The translations under genes were made by a program, and so were the position numbers. From assembly GCA_019348335.1 (NCBI GenBank), contig JAHWJR010000017.1, positions 7,528 to 15,074 on the forward strand: a DNA stretch of 7,547 nucleotides, given 5' to 3'. Shown piece by piece: positions 1 through 5,843 of the stretch. This DNA is from Actinomycetota bacterium (GTDB lineage: Bacteria; Actinomycetota; Acidimicrobiia; Acidimicrobiales; CADCSY01). Under the pieces are notes generated by a model. It worked only from the letters and a program-made list of their open reading frames with translations. It ran no database searches and was not told where the DNA came from. Within the stretch, counting starts at the first letter, position 1; every line of letters starts with the position of its first letter.

Positions 1-456
1 CGGGCCACGGCCGCCGGGGGCTTCGTCGTCGCCACCCAGGACTGGCACCCACCCGACACCCCCCACTTCGAGAAGGACGGTGGCGTCTGGCCGGTGCACT
101 GCGTCCAGGGGACCTGGGGGGCGGAGCTGCATCCCGAGCTGCGCATCGCCGGGCCGGTGGTCCGCAAGGGCACCGCCGGTGAGGACGGCTACTCGGGCTT
201 CACCATGCGCGATCCCCGCAGCGGCGAGACGGTGCCGACCGAGCTCGAGGGCCTGCTGCGCGAGCGAGGCATCGAGCGGGTGGTCGTGGCCGGCCTGGCC
301 ACCGACGTCTGCGTCAAGGAGACGGCGCTCGACGCCGCCCGCCTCGGGTTCGCCACCACGGTGCTGACCAGGGCGGTGGCCGCGGTCGACCTCCAGCCCG
401 GCGACGGCGAGGCAGCCCTGGCCGAGATGGCCGGGGCGGGGATCGACCTGGACTGA
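1..456 (+). CDS. pncA: Nicotinamidase (isochorismatase-like hydrolase), 5'-truncated by the window edge
   Basis: This enzyme hydrolyses nicotinamide to nicotinate and ammonia in the cytoplasm, the first step of NAD salvage by the Preiss-Handler route. Frame 1 is open from base 1 to the TGA at 454-456, giving 151 visible residues. By comparison with mycobacterial PncA (about 186 aa), roughly the first 35 residues lie outside the window, including the catalytic Asp. Visible motifs, in visible numbering: QDWHPP with metal ligands D14 and H16, then H22 (TPHF) and H33 (WPVHC). These match the metal site of the family. K56 in VVRKGT is the catalytic Lys, and C104 in ATDVCVKET is the nucleophile. 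No key residue is missing from the visible part. The stop overlaps the pncB start by one base (TGATG), which suggests translational coupling. Another isochorismatase-family amidohydrolase is possible, but the full metal site and the neighbouring pncB make nicotinamidase much the best call. Confidence 0.93.
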   Translation, partial: RATAAGGFVVATQDWHPPDTPHFEKDGGVWPVHCVQGTWGAELHPELRIAGPVVRKGTAGEDGYSGFTMRDPRSGETVPTELEGLLRERGIERVVVAGLATDVCVKETALDAARLGFATTVLTRAVAAVDLQPGDGEAALAEMAGAGIDLD

Positions 457-1802
457 TGTTGGTGCGCCAGGGGGACGGCCTCTTCACCGACCTCTACGAG
501 CTGACCATGGCGGCCAGCTACCACCAGTGCGGCCTCGACACCCCGGCCACCTTCGACCTGTTCGTCCGGAGCCTTCCCTCGACCCGTCGCTTTCTCCTGG
601 CCTGCGGGGTGGAGCCGGCGGTGGCGTTCCTCGAGGAGCTGCACTTCGAGCCGTCCGCCCTGCGCTACCTCGACTCGCTCGGGCTGTTCGACCCCTCCTT
701 CCTCGACCGGCTGTCGGAGCTGCGCTTCACCGGCGAGGTGTGGGCCGTGCCCGAGGGCGAGGCCGCCTTCGCCTGCGAGCCCCTGTTGCGGGTCACTGCC
801 CCGTTGGTGGAGGCCCAGGTGGTCGAGACCGCCCTGCTCAACTTGATGGCGCATTCCACCATGGTCGCGTCCAAGGCCGCCCGGGTGGCCTTGGCCTGCG
901 GCGACCGGCGCTTCGTCGACTTCTCGCCCCGGCGGGACCATGGCCCCGACGCCGCCCTGCTCGGGGCCCGGGCCGCGTTCGTCGGTGGCGCCGCCGGCAC
1001 CTCACTGGTGGCCGCCGGCTCGGCCTTCGGGCTGCCGGTCAACGGCACCATGGCGCATTCCTACGTCACCCGCTTCGCCTCCGAGCGGGAGGCCTTTCTG
1101 GCCTTCGCCCGGTCGTTCCCCGATGCGTGCACCCTCCTCATCGACACCTACGACACCGAGCGGGCTGCCCGGTTGGTGGTGGAGGTGGCCCGGGAGCTCG
1201 CCCCCGAGGGCGCCACCGTGGGTGCCGTGCGCATCGACTCCGGCGACCTGGGCCCGGCGTCGCAGTCGGTGCGGGCCATCCTCGACGAGGGCGGTCTCGA
1301 CGGCGTGCGCATCGTCGTCTCCGGTGATCTCGACGAGCACCGGATCGCTGCGCTCCTGGAGTCGGGGGCGCCCATCGACGCCTTCGGTGTCGGCACCCAG
1401 TTGGGCACCAGCGCCGACGCGCCGTCGCTGGGCGCGGTCTACAAGTTGGTCGAGGACGTCGACGGTCCCAAGGCCAAGCGGTCGGCCGGCAAGGCCAGCC
1501 TGCCCGGGTGCAAGCAGGTGTGGCGGGTGCGCGGTGAGGACGGGCGCTACGCACGCGACGTGCTGGCCCTGGCCTCGGAGTCGGTCGCCGGCGGGGAACC
1601 GGTGCTCGAGCGGGTCATGGCCGGCGGCGAGCGCTGCCAGCCGGCGCCGGCGCTCCCCGAGGTCCAGGAGCGGGGGCGGGCGACACTGGCGGCGCTCCCG
1701 GACGAGCTGCGCAGCCTGGAGCCGGGTGGGCAGGCGTACCCGGTGGAGACGAGCGGGCCCCTGGCCACCCTGGCCGAGCAGGTGTGGGCCCGGCATGCCT
1801 GA
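456..1802 (+). CDS. pncB: Nicotinate phosphoribosyltransferase
   Basis: This 448-residue enzyme makes nicotinate mononucleotide from nicotinate and PRPP, coupled to ATP hydrolysis through a phospho-histidine. The N-terminus shows the family signature TDLYELTM (residues 11-18). The core contains VDFSPRR (154-160), GTMAHSYV (197-204) with H201 as the probable phosphorylated His, VRIDSGDLGP (258-267), and the phosphate-binding stretch GVGTQLGTS (311-319) followed by LGAVYKLV (325-332). Length is normal for bacterial NAPRTase. The ATG at 456 shares a base with the pncA stop, and the natural N-terminal motif begins just after it, so this start is well supported. The 3' end overlaps nadD by 8 bases. 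The gene takes the product of pncA and feeds nadD. I see no damage or unusual residue. Confidence 0.96.
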   Translation: MLVRQGDGLFTDLYELTMAASYHQCGLDTPATFDLFVRSLPSTRRFLLACGVEPAVAFLEELHFEPSALRYLDSLGLFDPSFLDRLSELRFTGEVWAVPEGEAAFACEPLLRVTAPLVEAQVVETALLNLMAHSTMVASKAARVALACGDRRFVDFSPRRDHGPDAALLGARAAFVGGAAGTSLVAAGSAFGLPVNGTMAHSYVTRFASEREAFLAFARSFPDACTLLIDTYDTERAARLVVEVARELAPEGATVGAVRIDSGDLGPASQSVRAILDEGGLDGVRIVVSGDLDEHRIAALLESGAPIDAFGVGTQLGTSADAPSLGAVYKLVEDVDGPKAKRSAGKASLPGCKQVWRVRGEDGRYARDVLALASESVAGGEPVLERVMAGGERCQPAPALPEVQERGRATLAALPDELRSLEPGGQAYPVETSGPLATLAEQVWARHA

Positions 1803-2409
1803 GCGGATCGGGGTCTTCGGGGGGACCTTCGACCCCATCCACGTGGGCCACCTCGTGACCGCCGTCAACGTCCGCCACGCCCTGGCGCTCGACTGCGTGC
1901 TGCTGGTCGTGGCCAACGACCCGTGGCAGAAGGCCACCCTGCCCGTCACTCCCGCCGCCCACCGCCTGGCCATGGTCGAGGCGGCGGTGGTCGGTGTGGA
2001 GGGGATCCAGGCCAGCAGCATCGAGATCGAGCGCGGCGGCGTCTCCTACACCGCCGACACGCTGGCTGACCTGCACCGGGCCCATCCGGGGGCCGAGCTG
2101 TACGTCATCCTCGGTAGCGACGCCGCCGCCAGCCTGGCCACTTGGGAGCGGATCGACGAGGTCCTGGCCGCCAGCCGCCTGGTGGTGGTGACCCGGCCCG
2201 GCCCGGACGACGCCGGACCGCCCCCGCACTGGGACCACCTCGTCGTGGAGGTGCCCCGCCTCGAGGTGTCGAGCACCGACCTGCGCGCCCGGTTCGTCGA
2301 CGGGCGGCCGCTCGAGTGGTTGGTGCCGGAACCGGTGGTCCACGTCATCCGCCAGCGTGGTCTGTACGCTGAGGGCCAGATGAGCCCGTCCCGGAGCGCC
2401 ACGCCCTGA
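1795..2409 (+). CDS. nadD: Nicotinate-nucleotide adenylyltransferase
   Basis: NadD transfers AMP from ATP to NaMN, giving NaAD, a step shared by de novo and salvage NAD synthesis. The 204-residue product starts at an ATG 8 bases inside pncB, directly before the nucleotidyltransferase signature GGTFDPIHVGH (9-19), so the start is secure. Further family motifs are NDPWQK (41-46), GGVSYTADTLADL (81-93), LGSDA (106-110), ATWERIDEV (115-123) and the late ATP-binding motif VSSTDLR (158-164). It resembles mycobacterial NadD in layout and length. The last ten residues or so (EGQMSPSRSATP) form a non-conserved tail that runs into the start of rsfS. The same reading frame stays open upstream through pncB, but that part is out-of-frame noise. 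The position, overlapping pncB and preceding rsfS, fits a single cotranscribed unit. Confidence 0.97.
   Translation: MPERIGVFGGTFDPIHVGHLVTAVNVRHALALDCVLLVVANDPWQKATLPVTPAAHRLAMVEAAVVGVEGIQASSIEIERGGVSYTADTLADLHRAHPGAELYVILGSDAAASLATWERIDEVLAASRLVVVTRPGPDDAGPPPHWDHLVVEVPRLEVSSTDLRARFVDGRPLEWLVPEPVVHVIRQRGLYAEGQMSPSRSATP
2393..2396 (+). promoter_or_regulatory. Candidate ribosome binding site for rsfS
   Basis: GGAG lies inside the 3' end of nadD, nine bases before the CTG at 2406. It is the only good Shine-Dalgarno-like core near the expected N-terminus of RsfS, and it supports initiation at CTG. GGAG is common by chance in GC-rich DNA, so this is supportive rather than decisive. Confidence 0.4.
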
Positions 2410-2813
2410 CGACCGACGCCAGCAGCGCCGAGCGGGCCCGCCTGGCGGCGCGAGCCGCCTGGTCCAAGAACGGGGCCGACACGGTGGCGCTCGAGGTCGG
2501 CAGCGTGCTGGCCATCGCCGAGTGGTTCGTGGTGACCAGCGCCACCAACCCGCGCCAGGCCCGCACCATCGCCGAGGAGGTCGAGGACCAGCTCCGGCGC
2601 CGGGACGGCTCGGCGCCCCTGCGGGTCGAGGGTGCCGACGACGCCCGCTGGATCCTGCTCGACTACGGCGACGTGGTCGTCCACGTGCTGCTCGACGAGG
2701 CTCGTGCCTACTACGAGCTCGAGCGGCTGTGGGGCGACGTCCCCCGCCTCGACTGGAGTGACGACGGGCAGGCACTCGCCGACGACGGCGGCCGGGCAGC
2801 CGGCCAGCGCTAG
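2406..2813 (+). CDS. rsfS: Ribosomal silencing factor RsfS, probable CTG start
   Basis: RsfS binds ribosomal protein L14 (uL14) on the large subunit and blocks joining with the small subunit, lowering translation when nutrients are short. The protein is 135 aa from the CTG at 2406. Conserved parts are the N-terminal helix ARLAARAAWSKNGADTVALEV (residues 11-31) and the core LAIAEWFVVTSATNPRQ (35-51), the family's ITDYFVIASGSNxRQ region. Next come the helix before RVEG, then WILLDYGDVVVHV and the ending YYELERLWGD, all in family order. The frame opens after a stop at 2370-2372 and has no ATG, GTG or TTG before the GTG at 2484, which would delete 26 residues including the conserved helix. The CTG overlaps the nadD stop as CTGA, like the common ATGA coupling, with GGAG nine bases upstream. 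Family identity is very firm; the exact start is inferred. Confidence 0.93.
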   Translation: MTTDASSAERARLAARAAWSKNGADTVALEVGSVLAIAEWFVVTSATNPRQARTIAEEVEDQLRRRDGSAPLRVEGADDARWILLDYGDVVVHVLLDEARAYYELERLWGDVPRLDWSDDGQALADDGGRAAGQR

Positions 2814-2827
2814 CCGGGGTTCCCGGG

Positions 2828-3661
2828 GTGCGGGTCGGCATCGAGACGTCCCAGCACCGCGTCGAGTGGCCGGAGCTGGTGGAACGGGTCCGCTTCGCCG
2901 AGGAGGCAGGCTTCGACGGCGCCTGGGTCTTCGACCACTTCAAGCCGCTCTACGGCCAGGGTCCCGGCCCTTGCCTCGAGGCGTGGACCCTTCTCGCCGG
3001 TCTCGCCGCCACCACCACCCGCATCCGCCTGGCGACCCTGGTCACCGGCGTGACCTACCGTCATCCCTCGCTCCTGGCGGCCCAGGTGGTCACCCTCGAC
3101 CACATCTCCTCGGGCCGGCTCGACCTCGGGCTGGGGGCGGCGTGGTTCGCCGACGAGCACCGCCAGCTGGGCTTCCCCTTCCCGCCGGCCCGAGAGCGGG
3201 TCGAGCGCCTGGAGGAGGCGGTCGAGGTCGTGCGCCTGCTCCTGACCGGCGACGGGGTGAGCTTCGAGGGTCGCCACTACCAGCTGCGCAACGCCACCTA
3301 CCGGCCCCGGCCGGTGCAGCGGCCCCACCCACCCCTGTGGATCGGTGGTTCCGGCGAGCGGCGCATGCTCCCGCTGATCGGTCGGGTGGCCGACGCCTGG
3401 CACTCCTTCGCCCCGCCGGACGTGCTGTCGCGCAAGTGGGCCATCGTGGCCGCCAGCGCCGAGGCCGCCGGCCGGGACCCTGCCGCCATCGTGCGCTCGA
3501 CCAACCTCTCGCTCTCGGAGCCGTGGGACGAGGTCCGGCGCCGGGCCGACGACTGCCGGGCCGCGGGCGTGTCCTCCCTGGTGTGCAGCTGGCCCACCGA
3601 GGGGCGGGCGCGGGTGGAGGAGTTCGCCGAGCGGGTGCTCCCCGAGCTGGTGGAGGCCTGA
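2828..3661 (+). CDS. Luciferase-like (LLM class) oxidoreductase, probably F420-dependent
   Basis: This 277-residue protein is a single TIM-barrel of the bacterial luciferase-like family, whose actinobacterial members commonly use reduced or oxidised F420 as hydride carrier. Visible family landmarks are the N-terminal strand MRVGIET, FAEEAGFDGAWVFDHF (23-38), TTTRIRLATLVTGVTYRHPSLLA (62-84), the motif DHISSGRLDLGLGAAWF (91-107), EGRHY (147-151), and RPHPPLWIGGSGERRMLPLIGRVADAWHSF (165-194). It looks closest to the Rv1855c-type subgroup, though the cofactor and substrate cannot be read from sequence. The GTG start gives exactly the expected first strand. No clear Shine-Dalgarno precedes it: the 14 bases after rsfS are a G-rich run with CCCGGGG. 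Its place behind NAD genes and rsfS suggests cotranscription but does not define a function. The stop is 10 bases from the convergent gene. Confidence 0.88.
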   Translation: MRVGIETSQHRVEWPELVERVRFAEEAGFDGAWVFDHFKPLYGQGPGPCLEAWTLLAGLAATTTRIRLATLVTGVTYRHPSLLAAQVVTLDHISSGRLDLGLGAAWFADEHRQLGFPFPPARERVERLEEAVEVVRLLLTGDGVSFEGRHYQLRNATYRPRPVQRPHPPLWIGGSGERRMLPLIGRVADAWHSFAPPDVLSRKWAIVAASAEAAGRDPAAIVRSTNLSLSEPWDEVRRRADDCRAAGVSSLVCSWPTEGRARVEEFAERVLPELVEA

Positions 3662-3677
3662 GGAACCTGTCTCAGCC
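3655..3677. terminator. Weak bulged stem-loop at the convergent gene junction
   Basis: GGC-C-TGAG, an eight-base loop and CTCA-GCC form a seven-pair stem with one bulged C. The stem spans both stop codons (TGA at 3659-3661 on + and the complement of TCA at 3672-3674 on -). No U-run follows on either side, so it is not a standard intrinsic terminator. It could contribute to termination or 3' end stability for both transcripts, but a chance hairpin is possible. Confidence 0.25.
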
Positions 3678-4604
3678 GGAGATGGCCAGGCAGCGCACCT
3701 TGGAGAGCCCTTCCACCAAGCGGGTCCAGGTGACGCCGTCGTCGGTGGAGGTGTAGGCCTGGCCGTTGGGTGCGGCGAAGGCGAGGGTCTCGCCGTCGCT
3801 CACCAGGCAGCCGGTCTCGACGTTGCCGCCGAGGTCCTCGGGGAGCCCCTCACGGCACCGCTCGAAGGGCCCGTTCCCGTCCACCGGCCGGCGGTAGATC
3901 GCCGCCTGCTTCCCGTCGGGCCCGTTGGAGGCGCACAGCACCACGCTGCGGGCGGTGGCTGCCACCGCCCTCGAGTAGGTGGCGTGCAGCCCCTCGTCGT
4001 CGATGCGCCACGTCTCGCCGCCGTCCTCGCTGACGGCCAGGCCACGGGCGCAGGCGGCCAACACCCGGCCCGGAGCTGTGCCGGCGAGCACCTGGTGGAC
4101 GTCGGCGTGGATGTCGAGGCCGCCGGGTCGCCACGACTGCCCGCCGTCGGTGGACAGGACGATCCCACCGACGTGGATGCCGGCGTAGAGCCTGCCGTCG
4201 CCGTCGCCGTCGGGGGCCCACGACAGCGTCCGTGTGGCCGGCGGCCCACCCGAGGGCGTGTGCCACTCGGCCCGACCCTCGACGTGGTCGAACCCCTCGA
4301 CGGGGTCGAGGCGGCCGTCGTCGCCCAGCCGGTTCAGGTGACCCTCGGCCGTGCCGGCGAACAGCCCCAACGGCGTGGGCAGCAGGCAGGTCAGCCGGGG
4401 GCTGGAAGCGATGGCCTGCAGGTCCCACCAGCGCCGGTGGCTCGGCGCACGCCACAGCTCCCACCCCTCGACCACCGCCCACCAGCCGCTGTCGTCGGCG
4501 ACGAGGGCGTCGACGGTGTTGCCACCCAGTTGGATGGCCGCCGACGGCTGCCCTCGGCGCAACTCGAAGAGGCCGTGGTCAGTGCCGGTCGTCAGGGTTG
4601 TCAT
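3672..4604 (-). CDS. Asp-box (BNR / sialidase-like) repeat protein, probable cytoplasmic beta-propeller
   Basis: The 310-residue product carries three Asp-box repeats of the form SxDxGxxW: STDGGQSW (151-158), SEDGGETW (192-199) and STDDGVTW (286-293). Such repeats sit in beta-hairpins of sialidase, sortilin and Ycf48-type propellers. More degenerate blades (LFELRRG, WELWRAP, LGLFAGTAEGHLNRL) precede them, so most of the chain is plausibly one propeller. There is no signal peptide or membrane segment, and the sialidase catalytic residues (an RIP motif, for instance) are not visible, so enzymatic activity is not supported; scaffolding or binding is a guess. A DGDGDG stretch (132-137) between blades resembles the start of a DxDxDG calcium loop. 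It lies 26 bases downstream of the alpha/beta hydrolase gene on the same strand, so cotranscription is likely. No strong Shine-Dalgarno is seen before the ATG. The specific function is unknown. Confidence 0.85.
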   Translation of the reverse strand: MTTLTTGTDHGLFELRRGQPSAAIQLGGNTVDALVADDSGWWAVVEGWELWRAPSHRRWWDLQAIASSPRLTCLLPTPLGLFAGTAEGHLNRLGDDGRLDPVEGFDHVEGRAEWHTPSGGPPATRTLSWAPDGDGDGRLYAGIHVGGIVLSTDGGQSWRPGGLDIHADVHQVLAGTAPGRVLAACARGLAVSEDGGETWRIDDEGLHATYSRAVAATARSVVLCASNGPDGKQAAIYRRPVDGNGPFERCREGLPEDLGGNVETGCLVSDGETLAFAAPNGQAYTSTDDGVTWTRLVEGLSKVRCLAISG

Positions 4605-4630
4605 CCGAGCGACGATACCGACCGCCGGTC

Positions 4631-5674
4631 TCAGCCCGCGACCGGACGAAGGACCAGGTCAGCCACGACCCGGATGGCGCCGGTCACCTCGGCGGAGGAC
4701 TCCAGCGGCGCCATGTGCCCGACGGTGGGCAGTTCCACCAGCGTTGCCCGTGGGAGCACCTCGGCCATGGCCCGGGCATGCACCGGTGGGGTGAGGCGAT
4801 CGTGCTCCCCGGCGATCACGACCGTGGGCACCGTCAACGCCTCGAGCCCGTGAGCCAGGTCGAAGCTGGCCAGGGTCGCCCCGAAGGCGCCCCGCACCTC
4901 GGCGGGGACGTCCATGACCATGCGGGTGCAGAAGTCCACTTGGGCCGGTGAGGCGTCGGGGCCGAGCACGGCGGCCGCCACCAGGCGCGACACCAGCGGA
5001 CGAGGGTGGCTGGGCCACGGCGCCGCCCAGCCCAGCAGCCGCCGCCCCACCGCCTCCCGTGCCGCCGAGAGGGCGGCGGGACCGGCGAAGATGCGAGACC
5101 GACCCACGAGCTGCTCGACGCCGGTGTTGACCAGCACGGCGCCGGCGAGTGTGGTCCGCGCCTGCTCGGGATGGGCATCGGCCCAGGCGACCATGACCAT
5201 GGCGCCCATGGAGTGCCCCACGACGACGGCCTGCTGGCCGGCGGGCACGGTCCGGTCGATCACGGCGGCGAGGTCGCCGGCGAGGGCCGCCGTGGAGTAG
5301 TCGCCGGTGGCGGCTCGAGCGCTCTTCCCGTGGCCCCGCAGGTCCCAGGCCACGACCCGCAGGTCACCGGTCAGCGCCCGCAGCTGGTGGTGCCAGACCC
5401 GCCCCGTGCACAGCCAGCCGTGGGCCAGCACCACCGTGGGGGCGTCGTCGGGGCCGAAGACCTCGGCGTGCAGCGTGGTGCCGTCGGGCGCGCCCACGGC
5501 CAGAGCCTCGCCCTGGGGCGCCCGGGCCAGCTCGGCGTGCTGGGGATCGGCCAGCACCGCCCGGCGGTCGCGGCCCTCCATCAGCGTGCCGGCGGCCACC
5601 CCGGCGCCGACCACCGCACTGGCCAGCATGCCGGCGCCGAGCCGGCCGCTCTCCTTCTGGCGGGTGGTGCTCAC
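4631..5674 (-). CDS. Alpha/beta hydrolase with N-terminal membrane segment
   Basis: This 347-residue protein is an alpha/beta-hydrolase-fold enzyme. The oxyanion-hole motif is VVLAHGWLCTG (81-91), followed by VVAWDLRGHGKS (107-118), as in many lipases, esterases and haloperoxidase-like hydrolases. The nucleophile elbow is VVGHSMGA (151-158) with S155. The acid is probably D292 in AGEHDRLTPP (288-297) and the catalytic His is H320 in VGHMAPLE. A cap domain lies roughly between residues 180 and 270. Residues 12-32 (LGAGMLASAVVGAGVAAGTLM) form a hydrophobic, small-residue segment after a basic N-terminus. This suggests a membrane anchor or uncleaved signal, with the enzyme near the membrane; topology is not determined. 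The start is a GTG 28 bases after a tRNA gene, without a clear ribosome binding site. An internal ATG at residue 16 is a weaker alternative because it cuts the hydrophobic segment. The substrate is unknown. Confidence 0.9.
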   Translation of the reverse strand: MSTTRQKESGRLGAGMLASAVVGAGVAAGTLMEGRDRRAVLADPQHAELARAPQGEALAVGAPDGTTLHAEVFGPDDAPTVVLAHGWLCTGRVWHHQLRALTGDLRVVAWDLRGHGKSARAATGDYSTAALAGDLAAVIDRTVPAGQQAVVVGHSMGAMVMVAWADAHPEQARTTLAGAVLVNTGVEQLVGRSRIFAGPAALSAAREAVGRRLLGWAAPWPSHPRPLVSRLVAAAVLGPDASPAQVDFCTRMVMDVPAEVRGAFGATLASFDLAHGLEALTVPTVVIAGEHDRLTPPVHARAMAEVLPRATLVELPTVGHMAPLESSAEVTGAIRVVADLVLRPVAG

Positions 5675-5702
5675 CGCCGGAAGGGCCGAGGAGCGGGGGA
5701 CG

Positions 5703-5775
5703 TGGAGCTGATCGGACTCGAACCGACGGCCTCCTGCGTGCCACGCAGGCGCTCTTCCAACTGAGCTACAGCCCC
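5703..5775 (-). tRNA. tRNA-Ala, anticodon GGC
   Basis: The 73-base cloverleaf folds completely. The acceptor stem GGGGCTG/CAGCTCC contains a G3-U70 pair, the identity element for alanyl-tRNA synthetase. The D arm is GCTC/GAGC with an eight-base loop, and the anticodon stem is CCTGC/GCAGG with loop GTGGCAC, so the anticodon is GGC and reads GCC and GCU. The variable loop is AGGCC. The T arm is GTCGG/CCGAT with loop TTCGAGT and a G-U at its base. The discriminator base is A, and it is followed by CG, so CCA is not encoded and must be added after transcription. GCC is a favoured codon in this GC-rich genome. The gene lies between leuS and the hydrolase on the same strand. Position 32 is G and pairs with C38, which is noted separately. 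Confidence 0.97.
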
Positions 5776-5788
5776 GTACCGGCCTCCG

Positions 5789-5817
5789 ACGCTACCAGCG
5801 CCGGCCTGCTCCCCGAA
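5789..5817 (-). promoter_or_regulatory. Candidate promoter for the tRNA-Ala gene
   Basis: On the - strand, TAGCGT (5789-5794) matches the TANNNT pattern of an actinobacterial -10 box. TTCGGG (5812-5817) sits 17 bases upstream as a poor -35 box. Initiation would fall about six bases before the mature tRNA. It occupies the only noncoding space (5776-5843) between leuS and the tRNA. The -35 match is weak, and read-through from leuS followed by processing is an alternative. Confidence 0.3.
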
Positions 5818-5843
5818 CCCCTCGTCCTCCCGAGCCGGTGCCA

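Noticed and set aside
189..941. 250-codon open frame on the - strand
   Set aside because: Antisense to pncA and pncB; composition rich in Gly, Gln and His without any domain pattern.
940..1794. Upstream extension of the nadD frame through pncB
   Set aside because: The sequence before the ATG at 1795 is a Pro/Arg/Ser-rich shadow of pncB, while the NadD signature starts right after that ATG.
1002..2021. 339-codon open frame on the - strand
   Set aside because: Antisense to pncB and nadD, with no recognisable domain and biased composition; a GC-driven shadow.
2484..2486. GTG as the rsfS start
   Set aside because: It would remove the conserved N-terminal helix of RsfS; the CTG at 2406 with GGAG upstream fits better.
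2814..2830. CCCGGGG repeat before the oxidoreductase as an operator or terminator
   Set aside because: The repeated element is only six to seven bases in a 14-base gap, and no stable stem with loop is possible; it is probably only GC bias.
1615..2943. 442-codon open frame on the - strand opposite pncB, nadD and rsfS
   Set aside because: Its translation is low-complexity, rich in Arg, Pro, Gly and Ala, and it lies opposite genes with clear family motifs. Long antisense frames are expected at this GC content.
5779..5804. Inverted repeat CCGGC...GCCGG between leuS and the tRNA as a leuS terminator
   Set aside because: The stem is short with a 16-base loop, and no T-run follows it on the - strand before the tRNA. 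It is not distinguishable from chance in GC-rich DNA.
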